A DNA stretch of 64,000 bases, taken from positions 186,001 through 250,000 of the forward strand of contig NZ_SZVW01000014.1 of the NCBI RefSeq assembly GCF_007655005.1. The letters are read 5' to 3'. The notes below the pieces were generated by a model. The model made no database searches. It worked only from the letters and a program-made list of their open reading frames with translations, and was not told where the DNA came from. This stretch comes from Streptomyces tibetensis (GTDB lineage Bacteria > Actinomycetota > Actinomycetes > Streptomycetales > Streptomycetaceae). Both the position numbers and the translations under genes were made by a program. How positions within the stretch are numbered: the stretch's first letter is position 1; every line of letters begins with the position of its first letter. This document shows positions 40,185-48,349 of this stretch, piece by piece.

Positions 40185-41239
40185 CGCCCCCGCCCGGGCC
40201 GCGGCGCCGGCCCGGCGGCCACCACATCGGCGCCTACGGCCTGCTCGCCCTCACCGCCCTGCTCTACCTGGCCTTCTCCCTCGCCCTGCCGGACACCTTC
40301 CCCACGCTGGACACCCTCGACTCGATCCTGTCCAACCAGTCCATCCCGGCCGTCCTCGCGCTCGCCGCCACGGTGCCCGTCGTCACCGGCGCGTTCGACC
40401 TCTCCATCGGCTACGGCCTGGGCCTGGCCCATGTGATGGTGCTGCAGCTCGTCGTCGAGGCGGGCTGGCCCTGGCCCCTCGCCTGCCTCACCGTGCTCGC
40501 CGGAGGGCTGGTCGTGGGCGTCCTCAACGGTGTCATCGTCGAGTTCGGCCGGATCGACTCCTTCATCGCCACCCTCGGCACCGGCAGCATGATGTACGCC
40601 GTGACCGGCTGGATCACCGACGGCGGCCGGATCGTCCCCGGCCCGCAGGGCCTGCCCCCCGGGTTCACCGACCTCTACGACTCCTCGTTCCTCGGCCTCC
40701 CGGTTCCCGCCTTCTACGTGCTCGCCCTCGCGGCCGCCCTCTGGCTGGTGCTGGAGCGGCTGCCGCTCGGCCGTTACCTGTACGTCGTCGGGTCCAACCC
40801 GCGCGCCGCCGACCTCGTGGGCATCCCGACCCGCAGGTACACCGTCTACGCCTTCGCCGCCTCGGGCCTGATCGTCGGCTTCGCCGGGGTGCTGCTCGCC
40901 GCCCAGCAGCAGATCGGCAACCCGAGCGTCGGCCTCGACTACCTGCTGCCGGCCTTCGTCGGCGCCCTCCTCGGCTCCACGGCGATCAAACCCGGCCGGC
41001 CCAACGCCCTTGGCACCGTCGTCGCCGTCGCCGTGCTCGCCGTCGGCCTCACCGGCATCGCGCAGCTGGGCGCCGAGTTCTGGACGGTCCCGCTGTTCAA
41101 CGGCGGCACCCTGCTCATCGCCGTGGGCCTGGCCGGATACGCCGCCCGGCGCCGGCTGCGCGGCGGCGCGGCCCGTGACACGCCCGCCACGCCACCCCCG
41201 TCCCCTCCCGCGCGGGAGGGCGGCACGGCCCCGCCCTGA
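40181..41239 (+). CDS. Sugar ABC importer permease (RbsC-like)
   Basis: The GTG at 40181 overlaps the ATPase stop (GTGA). The 352-residue protein has eight to ten membrane helices. Family blocks are LSNQSIPAVLALAATVPVVT, GAFDLSIGYGLGLAHV, GGLVVGVLNGVIVEFGRIDS and FIATLGTGSMMYAVTGWITD. The region YVVGSNPRAADLVGIPTRRY is the conserved cytosolic loop that meets the ATPase. The C-terminal 25 residues are a proline-rich cytosolic tail without known function. It forms the membrane pore for uptake. Confidence 0.9.
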   Translation: MTPPPGPRRRPGGHHIGAYGLLALTALLYLAFSLALPDTFPTLDTLDSILSNQSIPAVLALAATVPVVTGAFDLSIGYGLGLAHVMVLQLVVEAGWPWPLACLTVLAGGLVVGVLNGVIVEFGRIDSFIATLGTGSMMYAVTGWITDGGRIVPGPQGLPPGFTDLYDSSFLGLPVPAFYVLALAAALWLVLERLPLGRYLYVVGSNPRAADLVGIPTRRYTVYAFAASGLIVGFAGVLLAAQQQIGNPSVGLDYLLPAFVGALLGSTAIKPGRPNALGTVVAVAVLAVGLTGIAQLGAEFWTVPLFNGGTLLIAVGLAGYAARRRLRGGAARDTPATPPPSPPAREGGTAPP

Positions 41240-41284
41240 CCCTCACGGCTCGCCCCACCGCGTCGACCCCTCCCTGGAGCTCCC

Positions 41285-42448
41285 GTGCACCACACCCGCA
41301 AGGCCGCCCCCGCAGTCCGCGCCGCGCGGCTCGCCTCCTGCGCCCTGCTGGCCACGGTCGCCGTCCTCACCGGATGCGAACGCGGCTCCTCCGGCGACGC
41401 CGACGAGAGCACCACGGGCCCGAGCGGCTGCCCCGCCGTCCACACCCGGGCCCGGGAAGCCGTCACCCGGGCGGAGCGGAACGACATCCCCTGGGGCGGA
41501 CCCACCAGCGGCCCCCGCGCGGTGTCCGGCAAGACCCTCGTCTACGTCGCCCAGACCATGACGAACCCCGGTGTCGCGGGCGCGGCCGACGGGGTGCGCG
41601 ACGCCGCCCGTGCCATCGGCTGGAACGTCCGGGTGATCGACGGCGGCGGCACCCCGGCCGGTATCCAGGCGGCCATGAGCGAAGCCGTCGCCCTGCGGCC
41701 CTCGGGCATCGTCATCGGCGGGTTCGACCCCGACTCGACGGCCCAGCAGACCGCCCGGGCCAACGCCCAGCGCATCCCGTTGATCGGCTGGCACGCGGTC
41801 CCCGACCCCGGCCCCAGCCGCCGGCCCGACCTCTTCACCAACGTCACCACCCGCGTCCGGGACGTGGCCCGCATCAGTGCGCAGTGGATCATCTCCGACT
41901 CCGACGGCCGCGCCGGAGTCGTGCTCATCACCGACGCGTCGATCCCCTTCGCCCGGAACAAGTCCGACCTGATCCGCGAGGAACTGGCCGACTGCCAGGA
42001 CGTGAAACTGCTCTCGGTGGAGAACATCCCGATCCCCGACGCGAGCAGCCGTACCCCGCGGGAGATCTCCTCCCTGCTCTCCCGCTTCCAGGACCGCTGG
42101 ACCCACTCCGTGGCCATCAACGACCTGTACTTCGCCGACGCCGCCCCCGCCTTCCGCGCCGCCGGCGAGAAGGGCTCCGGACCGCCCTTCAACATCGGGG
42201 CCGGCGACGGTGACCCGTCCGCCTTCCAGCGCGTCAACAGTCAGCAGTACCAGGCCGCCACCGTGCCCGAACCGCTGTCCCTCCAGGGCTGGCAGATCGT
42301 CGACGAGTTCAACCGCGCCTTCTCCGGCCGCCCCCACAGCGGGTACGTGGCCCCCGTGCACATCGCGACGGCCGACAACAGTGAAGGGGCCACGGCCTGG
42401 GACCCGTCGGGCTACCGGGAGGCCTACCGGAAGATCTGGGGGAAGTGA
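41285..42448 (+). CDS. Sugar ABC importer substrate-binding lipoprotein
   Basis: The GTG at 41285 has GGAG nearby (TGGAGCTCCC). The 387-residue protein is a lipoprotein: a signal peptide ends in AVLTGC (Cys of the lipobox near residue 31). The body is a type I periplasmic-binding fold: VYVAQTMTNPGVAGAADGVR, AMSEAVALRPSGIVIGGFDP, QRIPLIGWHAV and WTHSVAINDLYFADAAPAFR. It probably binds a sugar or related compound for the preceding importer. The ligand is unknown, and the divergence of the pocket from RbsB means ribose should not be assumed. Confidence 0.88.
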   Translation: MHHTRKAAPAVRAARLASCALLATVAVLTGCERGSSGDADESTTGPSGCPAVHTRAREAVTRAERNDIPWGGPTSGPRAVSGKTLVYVAQTMTNPGVAGAADGVRDAARAIGWNVRVIDGGGTPAGIQAAMSEAVALRPSGIVIGGFDPDSTAQQTARANAQRIPLIGWHAVPDPGPSRRPDLFTNVTTRVRDVARISAQWIISDSDGRAGVVLITDASIPFARNKSDLIREELADCQDVKLLSVENIPIPDASSRTPREISSLLSRFQDRWTHSVAINDLYFADAAPAFRAAGEKGSGPPFNIGAGDGDPSAFQRVNSQQYQAATVPEPLSLQGWQIVDEFNRAFSGRPHSGYVAPVHIATADNSEGATAWDPSGYREAYRKIWGK

Positions 42449-42613
42449 CGGCCGCTCAGGTGCCGATCCCTTCACGGAACATGCACGGAACCTCGGAATC
42501 CCTTTAACTCTCAATCGCTACTGTCACGTCAGTCGAGTGGCCGCCGGGGGTCGATCCGAGCGGGGCCCGTCCGCGGCGGCCCTCTTCCCCCCACCAGGCA
42601 CAGGAGACTCGGT

Positions 42614-43720
42614 GTGTACGACGGCGACGTAGTGGTGATCGGCGGCGGCTACGCCGGTGTCCGCCTGGCCAGGCGGCTCGACGGCACGGCCCGGGTCACG
42701 CTGGTGGACCGCAAGGAGGTCTTCTTCCACCGCATCGCCTCCCTGCGCGCCGGGGTGCACCCCGAGTGGACGCACACGCCCTTCATCCCCTACGACCGGC
42801 TGCTGCGCCACGGCCGCCTGGTCACCGGCAAGGCCGTCCGCGTCGACACCGCCGAGCGGCAGGTCGTCCTCGCCACCGGCGAGCGGCTGCCGTACGACGT
42901 CGTCGTGATCGCCACCGGCGCCGACTACCCCGAGCCGGCCCGCTTCACCGGCACCACCACCGAGGAAGCGGCCAAGTCGTTCGCCGAGCACCAGCGCGAC
43001 GTCGCCACGGCCGAGCACGTCCTGGTCGTCGGCGGCGGCCCGGGCGGCGTCGAACTCAGCGCCGAGATCCGCCTCGCCCGCCCGGACGCCCGGGTCACCC
43101 TCGCCCACTCCGGGTCCGCGCTGCTCGACTCCGTGGGCAACGCCCGCCCGGGGCGCAAGGCCCTGGCCTGGCTGGAGTCCCACGACGTCGAGGTGCTGCT
43201 CGACTCCTTCATGTCGCCCGGCACCGACTTCGGCACCTACCGCGACGCCCGCGGCACGATCGTCGAGGCCGACCTGTCCTTCTGGGCGACGGGCACCACC
43301 CCCAACACGCTCTGGCTGCGCCTGGCCGGACACGGCGACTGGCTCAACGCGGCCGGCCGCGTGAAGGTCGACCGGACGCTCCGGGTGGAGGGCCGGCTGG
43401 ACGTGTTCGCCGTCGGCGACGTGAACGACGTCAGCGAACTCAAGGTCACCCCCGCCGCCCTCGCCCAGGCCGACACCGCCGCCCACAACATCCGTACCTA
43501 TCTGCAGAGTTCGGGCAAGCACCGCAGGGAACCGCGCCTGTACCGCCCGACCCGGCGCACCCCGCTCATCGTGCCCTTCGGGTCCGCCGACGGACTGACC
43601 GTGCTGCCCGTGCCGGGCGGCGAGTCCGCCGTCCTCGGCAGCCGCACCACCACCCTGGCCAAGGCGAAGAGCCGCATGACGCCCTACATGCGCCGTCAAC
43701 TCGGGTACACGGCCGCCTGA
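42614..43720 (+). CDS. NAD(P)/FAD-dependent oxidoreductase (NDH-2/AIFM2-like)
   Basis: The GTG at 42614 has AGGAG six bases upstream. The 368-residue protein has the FAD motif VVVIGGGYAGVRLARRL, an ATG motif VVVIATGADYP, the NAD(P) motif VLVVGGGPGGVELSAEIRLA and the second FAD motif FAVGDVNDVSELKVTPAALA. It lacks the C-terminal membrane anchor of full NDH-2, and closely resembles the AIF-M2/FSP1-type reductases. It should reduce a quinone or similar acceptor with NAD(P)H at the membrane. It stands alone between the sugar ABC operon and a P450 gene. Confidence 0.85.
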   Translation: MYDGDVVVIGGGYAGVRLARRLDGTARVTLVDRKEVFFHRIASLRAGVHPEWTHTPFIPYDRLLRHGRLVTGKAVRVDTAERQVVLATGERLPYDVVVIATGADYPEPARFTGTTTEEAAKSFAEHQRDVATAEHVLVVGGGPGGVELSAEIRLARPDARVTLAHSGSALLDSVGNARPGRKALAWLESHDVEVLLDSFMSPGTDFGTYRDARGTIVEADLSFWATGTTPNTLWLRLAGHGDWLNAAGRVKVDRTLRVEGRLDVFAVGDVNDVSELKVTPAALAQADTAAHNIRTYLQSSGKHRREPRLYRPTRRTPLIVPFGSADGLTVLPVPGGESAVLGSRTTTLAKAKSRMTPYMRRQLGYTAA

Positions 43721-43852
43721 CCCGGCCGGACCGTCCCCGCCACTCCACCCCCGGCCGTTACCCGCGAGTTCAGCCTGGGGTAGGGTCCCCACCGTTTCCG
43801 GCTACCGGCTGGTGGTGTGCCGGTACAGGGCGTGTCGGAGGGTGGCAAGAAG

Positions 43853-45256
43853 ATGGAATCCCAGCGGGGTGACGGCGGATCCGTGGACCTGGACGGCCCG
43901 GGACTGGAGGCGCTCGCTCCCGAACCGCTGCTGACCAGGGACTACGAGACGCGTCCCGCGCTCGTGTACGAGCGGCTGCGGCAGCAGCACGGCCCGGTCG
44001 CGCCGGTCGACCTGCTGGGGGTGCCGGCCTGGCTGGTCCTCGGCTACCGCGAATCGCTCCAGGTGCTCCAGGACGACGACGGCTGGCCCAAGGGACTGGA
44101 GAACTGGCGGGCCCGCACCGAGGGCAGGGTGCCGGCCGACTGGCCGCTCGGACCCTCCCTGGAGGTCAACCACATCCTGATCCAGGGCGGCCCCGGCTAC
44201 CGGCCGCTGCGCACCGCGTGGGACGTCGCCCTCAAGCCCTTCCAGGACCCCCGTCATCCCCAGGCCAAGCGCCTGAAGTCCGCCGTCACCGCCTACGCCG
44301 ACGAACTGATCACCCTCGTCGGGCAGGGCGGAAAGACGGGTGTGGCGGACCTGTCCGCGCAGTTCTCCCGGCCGCTGCCGCTGATGGTGGCCAGCCATCT
44401 GCTGGGCTTCCCCGGCTCGCAGGGCGACGACGCGCTGATGGACATGTGGCGCGTGCTCGACGCGGGCCAGGACGCCGAGGCCGCGCTGGAACGCCTGCTG
44501 GCGACACTGGCCGAACTGGCCGCGCTGAAGCTTCAGAAGCCGGGCGACGACTTCCCCTCGTACCTGCTGGCCGCCCACCCGGACCTCTCGCTCGACCAGC
44601 TCGCCCGAGAGCTGTTCATGCTGCTCGGCATGACGTCCGACCACGTCGGCATCCTCATCTCCAACACCGTGGTGGAGGTCATGTCGGGCGAGGGCAGCGT
44701 GCGCGCCAGCCTGTCCGCCGGTATGGTCAGGGAGAGCATGAACCGGGTCGTCATGCGCAAGCCGCCCCTGGTCAATTTCGTCCCGCGCTTCGCGGCCCGG
44801 GACACCCCCCTCGGCAACTACACGATCCGGGCAGGCGACCCCGTGTGGGTCTCCCCGGGCGCCGCCCATGCCGACCCGCTCTTCGCCGACCACGTCGCCT
44901 CGGGCACCACCATCAGCACCCGGGCCCACCTGTCCTGGGGGGCCGGGCCGCGTCAGTGCCCGGCGCGGGAGCTCGCCTCGGCGGTCGCGGCGGTCGGGGT
45001 GGGGCGCCTGTTCGAGCGGTTCGACCACCTCGACCTGGCCCTGCCCGCCGACCAACTGCCGTGGCGTTCCTCGCCGTTCATGCGCGGCCTGCGTTCCCTG
45101 CCCGTGCACTACGAACTCGCCTCCGCGCCGCCCCCGCGGCCGTGGGCGGACGACCCGGCACCCGGGGTGGCCGAGGAGGTCCTGCCGGACCCGTCCGCCC
45201 GGCAGCGCTCCTCGTTGTGGCGGTACCTGACGGGCCTCATCCGCGGCGGCCGCTGA
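43853..45256 (+). CDS. Cytochrome P450, CYP157-like, without EXXR
   Basis: The ATG at 43853 (MESQRGDGGSVDLDGPGLEA) is chosen over an upstream GTG without site. The 467-residue protein has the haem motif LSWGAGPRQCPARELAS with Cys369. Where the K-helix EXXR is expected it reads ESMN (294-297), so the arginine is missing. The I-helix reads LLGMTSDHVG instead of the usual AGxxT. CYP157 proteins are known to lack EXXR and are found as conservon-linked P450s (CvnE) in Streptomyces. Here it is 34 kb from the conservon and adjoins an MFS gene. It may have an unusual redox role or no monooxygenase activity. Confidence 0.82.
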   Translation: MESQRGDGGSVDLDGPGLEALAPEPLLTRDYETRPALVYERLRQQHGPVAPVDLLGVPAWLVLGYRESLQVLQDDDGWPKGLENWRARTEGRVPADWPLGPSLEVNHILIQGGPGYRPLRTAWDVALKPFQDPRHPQAKRLKSAVTAYADELITLVGQGGKTGVADLSAQFSRPLPLMVASHLLGFPGSQGDDALMDMWRVLDAGQDAEAALERLLATLAELAALKLQKPGDDFPSYLLAAHPDLSLDQLARELFMLLGMTSDHVGILISNTVVEVMSGEGSVRASLSAGMVRESMNRVVMRKPPLVNFVPRFAARDTPLGNYTIRAGDPVWVSPGAAHADPLFADHVASGTTISTRAHLSWGAGPRQCPARELASAVAAVGVGRLFERFDHLDLALPADQLPWRSSPFMRGLRSLPVHYELASAPPPRPWADDPAPGVAEEVLPDPSARQRSSLWRYLTGLIRGGR

Positions 45257-45428
45257 GCTGCGCGGACCGAGCGGCGAGGGCCGGCGGCCGGCCGGCCCGC
45301 GTCGATCCGGTCGCGGCCAACGGCCGGGCCGCTCCGCGACCGACGTCCCCGTCCGAGCCGATGCCGGGCCGACGGTGGCCGACAGTGATCGAGTGGTGGG
45401 GTGCGGGGGCCGGGCGTACCGTCGAACG

Positions 45429-46994
45429 GTGGACACCGCAGGCAGCAGCCCGCAGCCGGCTTCACCACAGACGACCACCACCAGGGAATCCGGTGGTGGC
45501 GGAAGCACGATGGCACTCCTCGTCATCGCCTCGTGCCAGTTGATGGTGGTCCTCGACATCACCATCGTGAACATCGCGCTGCCGCACATCCAGAGTGCGC
45601 TGGACTTCTCCACCACCAGCCTGTCCTGGGTGGTCAACGCCTACACCCTCACCTTCGGCGGCCTGCTGCTGCTCGGCGGCCGGGCCGGCGACATCCTCGG
45701 CCGGCGGCGCGTCTTCATCTTCGGCGTGCTGCTCTTCGCACTCGCCTCCCTGCTCGGAGGCTTCGCCCAGAACTCCGGCCAACTCCTCGGCGCACGCGCC
45801 CTGCAGGGCGTGGGCGGTGCCATCGCCTCCCCGACCTCCCTCGCCCTGATCAGCACCACCTTCCGCGAGGGACCGGAACGCAACCGAGCCTTCGGGGTCT
45901 TCGCCGCGGTCTCGGCCGGCGGCGGCGCGATCGGCCTGCTCGCCGGCGGCATGCTGGTGGAGTGGCTGAACTGGCGGTGGGTGCTGTTCGTCAACGTGCC
46001 CATCGGCCTGCTCATCGTGCTCGCCACACCGCGCTTCATCAAGGAGTCCGAACGCCACCCCGGGCGCTTCGACATCGCCGGCGCACTCACCTCCACCGCG
46101 GGCATGGTGCTGCTCGTCTACGGCTTCATCAGAGCCGCGCAGGAAGGCTGGCGGGACGCCCTGACCCTCGCCTCGTTCGCCGGGGCGGTCGTGGTCCTGG
46201 CGGCCTTCGTCATGATCGAGCGGCGTTCGAAACAGCCCATCACGCCGCTGCACATGTTCGCCGACCGCAACCGTGCGGGCACCTACGGCATCATGCTGTG
46301 CCTGGCCGCCGCCATCTTCGGCATGTTCTTCTTCCTCACGCTCTTCGTGCAGGACGTGCTCGGGTTCAGCCCGCTCGCGGCCGGACTCGCCTTCCTGCCG
46401 GTCAGTGCGGTCATCGCCGTCGGAGCCGGACTGGCCTCGCGGTTCCTGCCCGTCTACGGGCCCAAGCCGTTCATGGTGGTGGGCGCGATCCTGGCGGCGG
46501 CCGGCCTGGCCTGGCTGACCCTGACCGACGTTCACTCCACGTACGCGGGCAGCGTCCTCGGCCCGATGCTCGTCTTCAGCCTGGGCATGGGCATGGAGTT
46601 CGTGTCACTGACCCTCATGGCGCTGTCCAACGTGCCCACACCGGAGACCGGTGCGGCCTCGGGACTTCTCAACGCCACCCAGCAGGTCGGCGGCTCCCTC
46701 GGACTGTCCATCCTCGTCACGATGTACGGCACGGCCAGCACCAACGAGGCGAACGAACAGATCCCGGACTTCCTCCGGCAGGCGACCCCGGCCGAACGCA
46801 TGCGCTTCGAAGAGACCGGGCAGGTGCCCAAACCCTGGTCCGACGAGATCCTCACCTCCGGTGTCTCGGCCGCCTTCATCATGGCCGCGATCTTCACCGC
46901 GGTGGCCGCGCTGATCGCCCTGGTCGTCATCCAGGTCCGCCCCTCCGACCTGGAACGCCTCAAGGGAGGAGGAGCAGGCCCCGGCCCGATGTGA
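45429..46994 (+). CDS. MFS drug efflux transporter, DHA2 (14-helix) family
   Basis: The GTG at 45429 is chosen because a -10-like TACCGT ends six bases before it, suggesting leaderless translation. No ribosome site exists. The 521-residue protein has 14 predicted helices. Motif A-type loop GGRAGDILGRRRVFIFGVLL, motif B-like RALQGVGGAIASPTSLALI and ALSNVPTPETGAASGLLNA are typical of DHA2/EmrB-QacA pumps. It should export drugs or secondary metabolites with proton antiport. It follows the CYP157-like gene on the same strand after a 172-base gap, so co-regulation is possible. Confidence 0.88.
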   Translation: MDTAGSSPQPASPQTTTTRESGGGGSTMALLVIASCQLMVVLDITIVNIALPHIQSALDFSTTSLSWVVNAYTLTFGGLLLLGGRAGDILGRRRVFIFGVLLFALASLLGGFAQNSGQLLGARALQGVGGAIASPTSLALISTTFREGPERNRAFGVFAAVSAGGGAIGLLAGGMLVEWLNWRWVLFVNVPIGLLIVLATPRFIKESERHPGRFDIAGALTSTAGMVLLVYGFIRAAQEGWRDALTLASFAGAVVVLAAFVMIERRSKQPITPLHMFADRNRAGTYGIMLCLAAAIFGMFFFLTLFVQDVLGFSPLAAGLAFLPVSAVIAVGAGLASRFLPVYGPKPFMVVGAILAAAGLAWLTLTDVHSTYAGSVLGPMLVFSLGMGMEFVSLTLMALSNVPTPETGAASGLLNATQQVGGSLGLSILVTMYGTASTNEANEQIPDFLRQATPAERMRFEETGQVPKPWSDEILTSGVSAAFIMAAIFTAVAALIALVVIQVRPSDLERLKGGGAGPGPM

Positions 46995-47014
46995 GGCCCG
47001 CCCCCTCAGGTCCC

Positions 47015-48106
47015 CTACGACCCGATCCGCGCCGCGATGACCGGCGCCAGCCGGTCGGCTATGACCCGGTGCCCCCGGTCGTTGGGATGCACCGAGTCCG
47101 TCAGATCGCCCGAGCCCAGCCAGCCGGTGGTGTCGACGAAGGAGACCCGCGCGTCACCCCCGGCGACGGCGGCCTTCACCGCGGCCTCGGTCTGCGGGAC
47201 GAACCGCCCGCGGAACGTCTCCAGCGCGAAGATCCACGCCTGCGGATAGGCGGCCCGCACCTTGCGCAGCAGACTGGTGTACGCCGACTGGAACTGCGCC
47301 GAGCTCACCCCGTGCCCGACGTCGTTGGTGCCGAGGTTGATGACGACCGCGTCGGCCCGGTAGCGGGAGAAGTTCCAGTCGGGCGTCGCCGCGTTCGGGT
47401 TGAGCTTGGTGAACTGCCGCTCCAGCCCCACGCACCCGTCCGCCGCGGCCACCAGGCACGCACCGCCCTGCGCTATCTGCGTGTGCTCGACGCCCAGTCG
47501 CTCCCCGATCAGCCAGCCGTAGGCGGTACGGGCATTCTGCGAGCTCGTCGTGCCCACAGTGATCGAGTCGCCGACGAACTCGACCAGCTTGGCCGGGGCC
47601 GGCGGCGCGAACGTCGTCCCGCCGCTGTCCAGGACCAGTCCCTGGAAGACGGCGTCACCCTTGTACGACCCGGCCACCACCTGGTAGTTGACCTGGAGGG
47701 TGTGGTTGCCGGGAGAGAGGGCCGTCAGGGTCAGGTTCACCGTCCCCTTGACGTCGTCGTAGAAACGCACGGGACCGTTGTCGATGCGCGCCCACAGGTC
47801 GATCGTGTTCCGCTGCTTCAGCTTGACCGTCCGGCCGGTGAAGCCGACCCGGTAGTACGCGCCCGCCCAGTACGGGGTGTAGGCGGTGGAGGAGCTGCTT
47901 GTGTCCCAGCGGCCGACGAACTTGATGTTCGGGTCGCCGGGCTGTCCGGGGGCGGCCGCCTTCACCGTGGTGCCGGTGAAGCCGGTCCGCACTGCGGCGG
48001 CCTGCGCGGGCGGGCCACCGGCCCAGGAGAGCAGGCAGGTCATGAGCACCGCCGCGAAGAGGGCCGGCAAGGTGCGTCTCGGGAAGGTGTGGGGGGAGGT
48101 CTGCAC
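47015..48106 (-). CDS. Secreted SGNH/GDSL esterase, CE2-like
   Basis: The GTG at 48106 (MQTSPHTFPRRTLPALFAAV) follows GAAGGGAACCTC. The ATG at 48157 would put the operator inside the gene. A signal peptide (LSWAGGPPAQAAA) precedes a galactose-binding-like N-terminal domain (FVGRWDTSSSSTAYTPYWAG, YYRVGFTGRTVKLKQR) as in CE2 esterases. The SGNH catalytic blocks are LVEFVGDSITVGTTSSQNAR, VVINLGTNDVGHG and DSVHPNDRGHRVIADRL. CE2 enzymes remove acetyl groups from hemicellulose and gluco-oligosaccharides. A perfect CebR operator lies upstream, so cellobiose should induce it. The 363-residue length fits the family. Confidence 0.87.
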   Translation of the reverse strand: MQTSPHTFPRRTLPALFAAVLMTCLLSWAGGPPAQAAAVRTGFTGTTVKAAAPGQPGDPNIKFVGRWDTSSSSTAYTPYWAGAYYRVGFTGRTVKLKQRNTIDLWARIDNGPVRFYDDVKGTVNLTLTALSPGNHTLQVNYQVVAGSYKGDAVFQGLVLDSGGTTFAPPAPAKLVEFVGDSITVGTTSSQNARTAYGWLIGERLGVEHTQIAQGGACLVAAADGCVGLERQFTKLNPNAATPDWNFSRYRADAVVINLGTNDVGHGVSSAQFQSAYTSLLRKVRAAYPQAWIFALETFRGRFVPQTEAAVKAAVAGGDARVSFVDTTGWLGSGDLTDSVHPNDRGHRVIADRLAPVIAARIGS

Positions 48107-48132
48107 GAGGTTCCCTTCACGTAGGGACGGAC

Positions 48133-48146
48133 TGGGAGCGCTCCCA
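48133..48146. promoter_or_regulatory. CebR operator upstream of the SGNH esterase gene
   Basis: TGGGAGCGCTCCCA is a perfect 14-base palindrome, identical to the CebR box described for cellulose-utilisation genes in Streptomyces. It lies 27 bases upstream of the GTG at 48106. Confidence 0.82.
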
Positions 48147-48349
48147 TAGGCAGTCATTCGAGAGAAGCAGTGAAACGGTTCAGCGTCAACCGCGCCGCCG
48201 TTGAGGGGAGTCGAGGGGAGAAACACCCGGAGGGCCGCTCGCGCGGCACGGGCGCCATACGGCCGGGTGGCGGGTGCCCGCGGCGCTTCGTCGGGTGAAT
48301 CTGAGACCGCCGGCGCCCTGAACACCGTTCGCGGCGGAAGCCTCACAGG

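Noticed and set aside
42470..42530. Three GGAAC/GGAAT repeats upstream of the oxidoreductase gene as an ECF sigma promoter
   Set aside because: The spacing to a plausible -10 is uncertain and the motif is short, so I do not support it as a feature.
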